The notes beneath the pieces were generated by a model, which saw only the letters and a program-made list of their open reading frames with translations, was not told the origin of the DNA and ran no database searches. Positions 1-5,344 of a DNA stretch of 5,673 nt are shown here, one piece after another. Each line of letters starts with the position of its first letter. Position 1 is the first letter of the stretch. Source of the DNA: an uncultured Eubacteriales bacterium (lineage in GTDB: Bacteria; Bacillota; Clostridia; Oscillospirales; CAG-272); NCBI GenBank assembly GCA_900544985.1, contig UQXK01000071.1, positions 1 to 5,673 on the forward strand, written 5' to 3'. Position numbers and translations under genes: made by a program.

Positions 1-8
1 CTTGCCAT
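1..8 (-). CDS. Start of IS3-family transposase OrfA (first codons only)
   Basis: Only ATG GCA AG is visible, giving Met-Ala and then Arg or Ser, before the window ends. The call rests on context: a GGAGGT ribosome binding site nine bases upstream and the adjacent IS terminal repeat. IS150-type OrfA proteins commonly start with a short Met-Ala-basic/polar sequence leading into a helix-turn-helix, which fits but proves nothing. In a complete IS3 element OrfA is followed by OrfB, the DDE integrase domain, reached by programmed -1 frameshifting. Confidence 0.4.
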
Positions 9-11
9 AAA

Positions 12-51
12 AAATGCACCTCCATAAGTGTCTAACTTTTGGGGTGCATTT
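12..51 (-). promoter_or_regulatory. Hairpin in the IS end that would sequester the orfA ribosome binding site
   Basis: AAATGCACC (51-43 on the minus strand) is exactly complementary to GGTGCATTT (20-12), a 9-bp stem with a 22-nt loop. The 3' arm contains the GGTG of the orfA Shine-Dalgarno GGAGGTG. RNA entering from outside the IS would contain both arms and fold, masking the site, whereas RNA started inside the terminal repeat would lack the outer arm. IS10 and IS50 use this device against read-through transcription. A T6 run follows the stem (GCATTTTTTATG), so it might also act as a terminator. Confidence 0.5.
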
Positions 52-96
52 CACTAAACAACGATAGGGTGTTTTTTATTAAAAACCCTTATTAAA

Positions 97-1098
97 TCAA
101 GCTTTCATGGCTTCTTCGACAGCAACTGCAACAGCAACTGTTGCGCCTACCATCGGGTTGTTGCCCATTCCGATAAGTCCCATCATTTCAACGTGAGCGG
201 GAACGGAAGAAGAACCTGCAAACTGAGCGTCTGAGTGCATTCTGCCCATTGTATCTGTCATACCGTAGGAAGAAGGACCTGCTGCCATGTTATCGGGGTG
301 AAGTGTACGTCCTGTGCCACCGCCGGAAGCAACGGAGAAGTACTTAACGCCGTTTTCTACGCACCATTTTTTGTATGTACCTGCAACGGGGTGCTGGAAA
401 CGTGTCGGGTTTGTGGAGTTACCTGTTATGGAAACGCCTACGTTTTCGAGCTTCATTATAGCAACGCCTTCGGGAACGTTGTCAGCGCCGTAGCACTTAA
501 CAGCGGCACGGGGACCGTTGGAATAAGGAGTTTCGGAAACGACTTTTACAGTCTCCGTATAAGGATCGAACTCTGTCTTTACATATGTAAAGCCGTTTAT
601 ACGGGAAATGATGAAAGCGGCGTCTTTTCCGAGACCGTTGAGTATAACGCGAAGAGGTTTAACACGAACCTTGTTTGCGTTAAGAGCGATCTTTATAGCG
701 CCTTCTGCTGCTGCGAAGGATTCGTGACCTGCAAGGAAGCAGAAGCACTCTGTCTCTTCGGAAAGGAGCATTTTGCCGAGGTTTCCGTGTCCGAGACCGA
801 CTTTACGGTTTTCGGCAACAGAGCCGGGGATACAGAAGGATTGGAGACCTTCGCCGATTGCAGCGGCAGCGTCAGCGGCCTTTGTGCAACCTTTCTTTAT
901 AGCGATGGCAGCGCCTACCGTGTATGCCCAAACTGCGTTTTCAAAGCAGATAGGCTGTGTTTCGCGAACGATCTTGTCGCAGTCGATACCTTTTGCAAGA
1001 GTGATATCTTTGCACTCTTCTATCGACTTTATGCCGTAGCCGGCGAGAACCGCGTTTATTTTGTCAACGCGTCTTTCATAACTTTCAAATAATGCCAT
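97..1098 (-). CDS. GGGtGRT protein, function unknown
   Basis: This 333-residue protein carries the name-giving motif GGGTGRT at residues 259-265, within ASGGGTGRTLHPDN. The length is what I expect for this Pfam family (PF14057), which is known mainly from anaerobic bacteria and has no established biochemical role. Cysteines lie at 29, 40, 51, 71, 89, 118, 120, 202 and 246; a CxC pair at 118-120 is followed by GHE at 124-126. The C-terminus has an alanine/valine-rich run (residues 318-327). There is no signal peptide or membrane segment, so it is probably cytosolic. The ATG at 1098 has AAGGGGG nine bases upstream, overlapping the stop of the scaffold gene 14 nt away, so the two are almost certainly co-transcribed and perhaps translationally coupled. 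The pairing with an iron-sulfur scaffold-like gene suggests a role in metal-cluster chemistry; that is inference. Confidence 0.93.
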   Translation of the reverse strand: MALFESYERRVDKINAVLAGYGIKSIEECKDITLAKGIDCDKIVRETQPICFENAVWAYTVGAAIAIKKGCTKAADAAAAIGEGLQSFCIPGSVAENRKVGLGHGNLGKMLLSEETECFCFLAGHESFAAAEGAIKIALNANKVRVKPLRVILNGLGKDAAFIISRINGFTYVKTEFDPYTETVKVVSETPYSNGPRAAVKCYGADNVPEGVAIMKLENVGVSITGNSTNPTRFQHPVAGTYKKWCVENGVKYFSVASGGGTGRTLHPDNMAAGPSSYGMTDTMGRMHSDAQFAGSSSVPAHVEMMGLIGMGNNPMVGATVAVAVAVEEAMKA

Positions 1099-1112
1099 TA
1101 TACGCTACCCCC

Positions 1113-1814
1113 TTATTGCTTTCTCGGGTCAATGTACTTTGCGGCTTCTGCAAATCTGCCGTAAGTACCTTTTGACTTCTCGTAAGCTTCGTTAGGCTCC
1201 ATGCCTTTTTTGATGAAGTCTGTCATCTTTCCGAGAGATACGAATTCGTATCCGATGACCTGATCGTTTTCGTCAAGAGCCATTCTTGTGCAGTAGCCCT
1301 CTGTCATTTCGAGGTAACGAACGCCTTTTGCCTTTGTGCCGTACATAGTGCCGACCATTGAGCGTGCGCCCTTGCCGAGGTCTTCCATGCCTGCGCCGAT
1401 AACAAGACCGCCTTCGGAGAAAGCAGACTGTGTACGTCCGTAAACGATTTGAAGGAAGAGCTCTCTCATAGCCGTGTTGATAGCGTCGCAGACAAGGTCT
1501 GTGTTAAGAGCTTCGAGAAGCGTTTTTCCGGGGAGGATTTCCGCTGCCATAGCCGCGGAGTGCGTCATACCGGAACATCCGATTGTTTCTACAAGAGCTT
1601 CCTCTATAATGCCGTCTTTAACGTTGAGAGAAAGTTTGCATGCGCCCTGCTGAGGTGCACACCAGCCTATACCGTGTGTATAACCGGAAATATCTGTGAT
1701 CTGCTTTGACTGAATCCATTTGCCCTCTTCGGGAATGGGCGCGGGACCGTGATCCGGACCTTTTGCCACACAGCACATGGATTCAACTTCATGTGAATAA
1801 GTGATTTCTGCCAT
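1113..1814 (-). CDS. NifU/IscU-like iron-sulfur cluster assembly scaffold protein, divergent
   Basis: This 233-residue protein has an IscU-type core at about residues 48-130: GWCAPQQGACKL, then VKDGIIEEALVETIGC with Cys80, and GKTLLEAL. IscU and NifU-N build Fe-S clusters on three conserved cysteines. Here only the TxGC cysteine (Cys80) is clearly in place. The APxCGDxxKL stretch reads APQQGACKL, so Cys is replaced by Gln and Asp by Ala, with Cys52 and Cys59 nearby. The third cysteine, usually after the next long helix, is absent near residues 120-135. Extra parts are an N-terminal stretch with Cys14-Cys15 and a C-terminal extension of about 90 residues with Cys175. The ATG at 1814 has AAGGAG seven bases upstream. 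It lies 23 nt after pduL and 14 nt before the GGGtGRT gene. Cluster binding may therefore differ from classic IscU, or need the GGGtGRT partner (inference). Confidence 0.85.
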   Translation of the reverse strand: MAEITYSHEVESMCCVAKGPDHGPAPIPEEGKWIQSKQITDISGYTHGIGWCAPQQGACKLSLNVKDGIIEEALVETIGCSGMTHSAAMAAEILPGKTLLEALNTDLVCDAINTAMRELFLQIVYGRTQSAFSEGGLVIGAGMEDLGKGARSMVGTMYGTKAKGVRYLEMTEGYCTRMALDENDQVIGYEFVSLGKMTDFIKKGMEPNEAYEKSKGTYGRFAEAAKYIDPRKQ

Positions 1815-1837
1815 GGTTTTACTCCTTGTTATGTATT

Positions 1838-2425
1838 TTACTTTACTATTTCGCCGTATACTTCGCCGACGGCACAGGCGGCGTTGGATTCGTCCGTGTC
1901 TATATGCATAGCAGGAGCGAATTTTTCGCTTACTCTTACAACAACGTCGCCGAAAACGAGCGGACGTGCTGTGGAAAGTTTAACGCTTACGATCTCTTTG
2001 TCGCAAACTCCGAGCTCTTTTGCGGCTTCGGGAGTGAGATGTATGTGTCTCTTTGCGGCGATGACGCCTTCGGAAAGTTCAACCGTTCCGCAAGGACCTA
2101 CGAGCGTGCAGGGAGCGGAGCCTTTGATGTCTCCGGATTCGCGGACGGGGGCGTTAAGACCGAGCGTTCTCGCATCCGTAAGGGATACTTCTACCTGAGC
2201 CGCATTTCTTGCGGGACCGAGTATGCTTACCCCTTTTATGGATTTGCGGACACCGTTTTTCTCGGCGCCGAGGACGTCGCATTTTTCAACGCAAGCGAAC
2301 TGTCCGGGCTGGCTGAGCTCTTTTTTTACCGTAAGCTCGTGACCTTTGCCGAAAAGTATCTCTATCTGCTCTTTTGTGAGATGGATATGACGCGCGCTGG
2401 TTTCGACCAGAATTTTGTTATCCAT
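1838..2425 (-). CDS. pduL: Phosphate propanoyltransferase (PduL-type phosphotransacylase)
   Basis: This enzyme interconverts acyl-CoA (propionyl- or acetyl-CoA) plus phosphate with acyl-phosphate plus CoA, which with a kinase yields ATP. The 195-residue protein has the PduL signatures: ARHIHL (His13, His15), GPAR with Arg73 and QVE with Glu79, KRHIHL (His127, His129) and MHID (His174). These match the residues that bind the two zinc ions and phosphate in known PduL structures. The chain begins almost directly with the first beta-barrel, without the N-terminal extension that targets PduL to microcompartments, and no shell genes are near, so it is probably a cytosolic, housekeeping form standing in for Pta. 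The ATG at 2425 is preferred over an in-frame TTG at 2467 because the TTG lacks a ribosome binding site and the extra 14 residues look unlike the family. It is the first gene of the operon. Confidence 0.92.
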   Translation of the reverse strand: MDNKILVETSARHIHLTKEQIEILFGKGHELTVKKELSQPGQFACVEKCDVLGAEKNGVRKSIKGVSILGPARNAAQVEVSLTDARTLGLNAPVRESGDIKGSAPCTLVGPCGTVELSEGVIAAKRHIHLTPEAAKELGVCDKEIVSVKLSTARPLVFGDVVVRVSEKFAPAMHIDTDESNAACAVGEVYGEIVK

Positions 2426-2442
2426 GTTTTTTCTCTCTTTCC

Positions 2443-2459
2443 CGACGGTTTTACCGTCG
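2443..2459 (-). promoter_or_regulatory. 7-bp hairpin in the pduL leader, next to its ribosome binding site
   Basis: On the minus strand CGACGGT (2459-2453) pairs perfectly with ACCGTCG (2449-2443) around a 3-nt AAA loop. The stem ends just before the purine-rich GGGAAAGAGAG that precedes the pduL ATG. It lies inside the roughly 60-nt leader predicted from the promoter at 2495-2523. It could protect the 5' end, serve as an operator-like palindrome, or affect ribosome access. No T-run follows, so it is not a terminator. Confidence 0.4.
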
Positions 2460-2494
2460 TATTTCAAGATAATAGAAAATATTATACTTTATCT

Positions 2495-2523
2495 ATTATA
2501 AAATAAATTTATTGCTTTGTAAA
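2495..2523 (-). promoter_or_regulatory. SigA-type promoter of the pduL-scaffold-GGGtGRT operon
   Basis: On the minus strand TTTACA (2523-2518) is followed after exactly 17 bp by a perfect TATAAT (2500-2495). Transcription would start near 2488, giving a leader of about 60 nt before pduL. A second TATAAT sits 14 bp downstream (2486-2481) but has no reasonable -35 box. The promoter faces the only leftward operon in the window, which supports the call. Confidence 0.72.
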
Positions 2524-2587
2524 TGATTAAGGCATAAATTTTTTGATAAAAATAATGTTAAATTTTTGTTAGATTGGACAAGTTTTC

Positions 2588-3301
2588 ATGTTTGAAGAAG
2601 AAAAAGAAACAAAAGGCGCGCCGGACGGCGGAAAAAGAGAAATTATAGAGCTTGGCGAAACATCTGTCGAAAGCGAAGCGGGAAGAATCCGCTGTATGAC
2701 GATAATAGGGCAGATAGAGGGACATTATGCTCAACAGCAGGGAAGCAAGACAACAAAATACGAGCATATTCTTCCGATGATAGTGGAGGCAGAGGAAAGC
2801 CGCGATACGGCGGGACTTCTTGTCATACTCAACACGATAGGCGGAGATGTGGAAGCGGGACTTGCGATAGCAGAGCTGCTTTCGAGTATGTCAAAACCGA
2901 CAGTCTCTCTCGTTATAGGAGGCGGACATTCGATAGGCGTTCCGATAGCCGTCGCGTGCAGACGTTCTTTCATTGTGCCGAGCGCGACCATGACGCTTCA
3001 TCCCGTGCGTATAACGGGAACAGTATTAAGCGTTCCGCAATCGTTCGATTATCTTGCGCGTATGCAAAAAAGAGTAAGCGATTTTATCGTTTCACATTCC
3101 GGAATATCGGAAAAAGATCTTTTGGCTTATCTTGAAAACACGCATGATATGACAAACGATGTAGGGACAGTGCTTGACGGAAATGCCGCCGTAAAATGCG
3201 GTCTTATCGATGAATTGGGCGGACTTTTTTCGGCGTTATCGGCTCTTAAAGAGATGATAAAGGAAGAAAAACGTGTTTTGCCGGATAAGGAGGGAGAATA
3301 A
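2588..3301 (+). CDS. tepA: ClpP-family serine protease of the TepA/YmfB type
   Basis: This 237-residue protein matches TepA (YmfB) of Bacillus in both length and sequence as I recall it. Family landmarks in order are TIIGQIEGH (38-46), KTTKYEH (54-60), LLVILNTIGGDVEAGLAIAE (77-96), GGGHSIGVPIA (111-121), TLHPVRITG (136-144) and NDVGT...GLIDELGG (190-212). The likely catalytic triad is Ser115, His138 and Asp191, as in ClpP. The first 30 residues are acidic, polar and poorly conserved. Bacillus TepA has been linked to protein export as a putative signal-peptide peptidase-like factor, but its substrate is not firmly known. The ATG at 2588 has only a weak GGA-type ribosome binding site; the next Met (residue 37) falls in the conserved core, so the first is kept. 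The stop overlaps the next gene by one base. Confidence 0.9.
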   Translation: MFEEEKETKGAPDGGKREIIELGETSVESEAGRIRCMTIIGQIEGHYAQQQGSKTTKYEHILPMIVEAEESRDTAGLLVILNTIGGDVEAGLAIAELLSSMSKPTVSLVIGGGHSIGVPIAVACRRSFIVPSATMTLHPVRITGTVLSVPQSFDYLARMQKRVSDFIVSHSGISEKDLLAYLENTHDMTNDVGTVLDGNAAVKCGLIDELGGLFSALSALKEMIKEEKRVLPDKEGE

Positions 3302-3795
3302 TGCAAAAAACATTTGTGAAGATAAAGACGGAGCCTATAAAGATCGAAACCGACATCAAAAAGAAAAAATTCAGGAGCGTTTTAAAAAAGCCTCATGTTT
3401 TCTGCCGTTTTGATGTGAAAATGTCGAAAGTGCAGAAAAGATGTGTTGAGTTTCTTTTCGGGGGCGTCGGATACGGTCTTATCGAAATATTGTGGAGAGG
3501 CAAAACACACTGGACCATGGTATTGACCGGAGGCGCCTGCTTTGTGCTTATATGTGTTTTAAACGGCGCGATGAAAAATAAAAAGCTTGTTTTTAGGGCG
3601 GCATCTTCTGCCGCTCTTGTGACGGCAGTGGAATTTTCCGTGGGGATTTTGGTGAATAAGATTTTGAATCTTTCTATTTGGAACTACAATACCATGTTCG
3701 GCAATGTAATGGGACAGATCTGTCCTCTTTATTCTTTTTTGTGGTTCTTGCTCTGCATACCGATATCTTTTGTCGCGGGTAAAACCGATATATAA
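3301..3795 (+). CDS. CmpB-like putative ABC transporter permease family membrane protein
   Basis: This 164-residue membrane protein resembles the short 'putative ABC transporter permease' family (PF06541, ABC_trans_CmpB), notably in WNYNTMFGNVMGQICPLYSF (127-146) and the WFLL that follows. Probable membrane segments are at about residues 50-65, 72-90, 98-121 and 137-160. The first 45 residues are strongly basic and soluble, an unusual lead-in for this family. The start is set by a strong AAGGAGGG (3287-3294) six bases before the ATG, and by the TAATG overlap with the tepA-like gene, which suggests translational coupling. Despite the family name, no ABC ATPase is nearby and transport has not been shown; the function is unknown. 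It may be a membrane partner of the protease, as inferred from the overlap. Confidence 0.78.
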   Translation: MQKTFVKIKTEPIKIETDIKKKKFRSVLKKPHVFCRFDVKMSKVQKRCVEFLFGGVGYGLIEILWRGKTHWTMVLTGGACFVLICVLNGAMKNKKLVFRAASSAALVTAVEFSVGILVNKILNLSIWNYNTMFGNVMGQICPLYSFLWFLLCIPISFVAGKTDI

Positions 3796-3844
3796 CCTTG
3801 CCTAAAATGTCACCGCCTCTTTATTTTGATTTGCCGCGTTTACG

Positions 3845-3873
3845 TTGCAAAAAAATATATTTTGTGATATGAT
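3845..3873 (+). promoter_or_regulatory. SigA-type promoter with extended -10, upstream of the DUF362 gene
   Basis: TTGCAA (3845-3850), a 17-bp spacer and TATGAT (3868-3873) are preceded by TG at 3865-3866, giving an extended -10 (TGnTATGAT). Transcription would start near 3880. The next coding start on this strand is 4157, so the RNA would carry a leader of about 277 nt. AT-rich DNA gives chance matches, but both boxes, the spacing and the TGn agree. Confidence 0.58.
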
Positions 3874-3889
3874 AACCTTGTAGTTAAGA

Positions 3890-3920
3890 CAAAAGGACTT
3901 TCCCGTAAAAAAGTCTTTTG
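3890..3920 (+). repeat. Bulged inverted repeat at the start of the leader
   Basis: CAAAAGGACTTT (3890-3901) pairs with AAAGTCTTTTG (3910-3920): 11 base pairs with a single bulged G, around an 8-nt loop. No T-run follows on either strand, so it is not a canonical terminator. It would lie near the 5' end of RNA from the promoter at 3845-3873. It is the first of several hairpins in the gene-free stretch 3796-4156. Confidence 0.45.
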
Positions 3921-4064
3921 GAATCTCAAAAACTTTGTGAAAATAAATCAGTGTATTCGGTGTGAAAGTTTTTTTGCCTGATTTTTGCAAAAAAAAGACC
4001 GTGACTTTGTGAAGCTCAAAGATTTTGCAAAAGCAAATGGGTGTGTTTGAGCGAAGTTCTTTGG

Positions 4065-4091
4065 CACACCTTTCTCCGAAAGAAAGGTGTG
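4065..4091 (+). terminator. Hairpin with CCGAA loop and U-rich tail, possible terminator or attenuator
   Basis: CACACCTTTCT (4065-4075) pairs perfectly over 11 bp with AGAAAGGTGTG (4081-4091) around a CCGAA loop. The following TTCTTTTG gives an imperfect U-tract. It could end transcripts of the tepA pair, or attenuate RNA from the promoter at 3845-3873 before it reaches the DUF362 gene. It is also a copy of the hairpin at 4100-4126, so a repeat-element origin is equally likely. Confidence 0.35.
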
Positions 4092-4099
4092 TTCTTTTG

Positions 4100-4126
4100 C
4101 CTACTTTTCTCCGAAAGAAAAGTAGG
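4100..4126 (+). repeat. Second CCGAA-loop hairpin, paired with the one at 4065-4091
   Basis: CCTACTTTTCT (4100-4110) pairs perfectly over 11 bp with AGAAAAGTAGG (4116-4126) around the same CCGAA loop. The 15-nt centre TTTCTCCGAAAGAAA is identical in both hairpins, while the outer stem bases differ yet remain fully paired. It ends 20 nt before the ribosome binding site of the DUF362 gene. No U-tract follows on the plus strand. Confidence 0.55.
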
Positions 4127-4156
4127 GCGGTGTGAAAAATATTTTCGGAGGCGGCA

Positions 4157-5329
4157 ATGACGAATAATAAAACGGTAGCTCTTTCGAGGGCGGAAAATTA
4201 TGATTTTGAGCTGATAAAAGGCATACTTGCGGAACATTTTCGCGCGCTTAATGTGGATAAGGAATTTTTCGCCGGCAAAAAAGTGGCGATAAAACCGAAT
4301 CTTGTAATGAAAAAAAGCCCCGCCGCCGCCGCGACGACGCACCCTGTTGTGCTCGATGCGCTTTTGTCGCTTCTTTCCGATATGGATATAAGACCTGTTG
4401 TCGCGGAAAGCCCCGGCGGAGTATATTCAAAATCCCGCATAGAGAGTATCTACCGCGTCTGCGGAATAGAGGGAGTCGCTTCAAAATACGGAGATGTGCT
4501 CAATTTTGATATGACATGGAAGAAAATGAGCTTTTCAGAGGCGTCCGTCTGCCATGAATTCGATATAATAACACCACTTTATGACGCCGATGTGATAATC
4601 GATCTTTGTAAACTTAAAAGCCATTCGCTTACAAAAATGAGCGGAGCCGTGAAAAACTTTTTCGGTTCTGTGCCGGGGATTACGAAGTTTGAAATGCACG
4701 CTACATATCCCGAAAACGACCGTTTTTGCTCCATGATCTGCGATCTTTGCAGAATGATGTGCGAAAAGAAAAAAATCATCGCGATCACCGACGCGATAGT
4801 GGGAATGGAGGGAAACGGTCCTACGGGCGGAAATCCCAAAAAGATAGGCTGTATAATCTCTTCCGACGATCCGTTCGCCTCGGACCTCGTGGCGCAGAGC
4901 ATACTCGGATTTGCGGGTTCCGTTCCCATGATAAACGAAGCCGTGTCCCGCGGATATATTCCGGGCGATTTTCATGAGCTAAATCTTGTGGGAGAAAAGC
5001 CGGAAGATCTTTTCTTAAACGATTTTTCGGAGCCGGACAGCACGAAAAAAAGCGGTATAAGTGCTTTGAAATTTTTCTCTCAGGGGAAAATGGGAGAGCT
5101 TTTCTCTCCGCGTCCGCTTGTAAATAAAGAGCTTTGCCGCGGTTGCGGAGAATGTCATAATTCGTGTCCGCAGCATACGATTATAATGGAAGAGAAAAAA
5201 GGTAAACGTTTTGCCAGAATAGAACCGAAAAAATGCATTCGCTGTTTCTGCTGTCAGGAGCTGTGTCCGTTTACGGCGATAGATACAAAGAAAAACTTTA
5301 TACTGAATATTATAAGCTCGATAAAATAA
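4157..5329 (+). CDS. DUF362 protein with C-terminal 2x[4Fe-4S] ferredoxin domain
   Basis: This 390-residue cytosolic protein has two parts. The DUF362 domain (about residues 5-290) shows KPNLV (46-50), ATTHP (59-63), AESPGG (84-89), DVIIDLCKLKSH (145-156), KMSGAVKNFFG (160-170) and EGNGPTGG (218-225). The C-terminal ferredoxin part carries two CxxCxxCxxxCP motifs: Cys327, 330, 333, 337 and Cys360, 363, 366, 370, with an extra Cys365 next to the second. The reaction of DUF362 proteins is not established; the fusion points to electron transfer. The ATG at 4157 has GGAGG (4147-4151) five bases upstream. A promoter candidate lies at 3845-3873, and ispE follows after 15 nt, so the two are probably one transcript. 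An alanine run at 56-59 is encoded by a GCC repeat and is part of the family motif, not an insertion. Confidence 0.92.
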   Translation: MTNNKTVALSRAENYDFELIKGILAEHFRALNVDKEFFAGKKVAIKPNLVMKKSPAAAATTHPVVLDALLSLLSDMDIRPVVAESPGGVYSKSRIESIYRVCGIEGVASKYGDVLNFDMTWKKMSFSEASVCHEFDIITPLYDADVIIDLCKLKSHSLTKMSGAVKNFFGSVPGITKFEMHATYPENDRFCSMICDLCRMMCEKKKIIAITDAIVGMEGNGPTGGNPKKIGCIISSDDPFASDLVAQSILGFAGSVPMINEAVSRGYIPGDFHELNLVGEKPEDLFLNDFSEPDSTKKSGISALKFFSQGKMGELFSPRPLVNKELCRGCGECHNSCPQHTIIMEEKKGKRFARIEPKKCIRCFCCQELCPFTAIDTKKNFILNIISSIK

Positions 5330-5344
5330 TTTTACGGGGTACAT

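Larger units (their letters stand above)
1..53 (-). mobile_element. Terminal segment of an IS3-family (IS150-like) insertion sequence
   Basis: On the minus strand the segment from 53 down to 29 begins TGAAATGCACCCC and ends AAGTTAGACA. This closely resembles the terminal inverted repeats I know from IS150-group IS3-family elements in Firmicutes, including the 5'-TG terminus. Inward from it come GGAGGT (24-19) and an ATG at 8-6, spaced like a ribosome binding site and start codon, which is where OrfA starts in such elements. This would therefore be the left (transposase-proximal) end, with the rest of the IS outside the window to the left. The insertion lies 43 nt past the stop of the GGGtGRT gene and breaks no visible gene. 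The target duplication cannot be tested without the other end; bases from 54 (ctaa) are the candidate. Confidence 0.72.
3921..4126 (+). repeat. Diverged tandem repeat with 90-bp period and hairpins
   Basis: Bases 3921-3960 match 4011-4050 at 28 of 40 positions without gaps (counted by eye), an offset of exactly 90 bp. Both copies start GAA-CTCAAA. In both, T-rich DNA with the words TTTTGCCT follows further on (3972-3979 and 4096-4102 region), then a hairpin. In the first copy TTTTTTTGC (3969-3977) pairs with GCAAAAAAA (3987-3995). In the second, GCTCAAA (4014-4020) pairs with TTTGAGC (4046-4052), and two CCGAA-loop hairpins follow. The arrangement looks like a decayed duplication of an intergenic repeat element of the kind scattered in bacterial genomes. 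No open reading frame of note lies on either strand. Confidence 0.5.

Noticed and set aside
66..89. Terminator for the leftward operon just after the GGGtGRT gene
   Set aside because: AGGGT pairs with ACCCT and an A/T stretch extends it with a bulge, but the stem is weak and no T-run follows on the minus strand.
235..1092. Long plus-strand open frame opposite the GGGtGRT gene
   Set aside because: The translation resembles no family I know and is rich in Cys and Val, as expected from reading the complement of a biased gene. The minus strand carries a recognisable protein with a proper ribosome binding site.
2426..2467. Extended pduL start at a TTG codon (2467)
   Set aside because: No ribosome binding site precedes it, the added residues are unlike the family, and the stretch contains the leader hairpin instead.
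1826..2506. Plus-strand open frame of 226 codons opposite pduL
   Set aside because: It is the mirror of a clear PduL gene, rich in Phe, Tyr and Ser, and its start lacks a convincing ribosome binding site.
2512..2571. Plus-strand promoter for the tepA-like gene
   Set aside because: TTGCTT-17-TAAATT and TTGATA with no good -10 are the best matches. Both are weak in very AT-rich DNA, so no promoter is called, although one must exist nearby.
3796..4156. CRISPR array or attachment site in the gene-free stretch
   Set aside because: There are only two diverged copies, spacing and repeats are irregular, and no tRNA or integrase is nearby.
4317..4335. GCC trinucleotide run as a microsatellite
   Set aside because: It encodes the Pro-Ala-Ala-Ala leading into the ATTHP motif of DUF362 and stays in frame within a conserved region.
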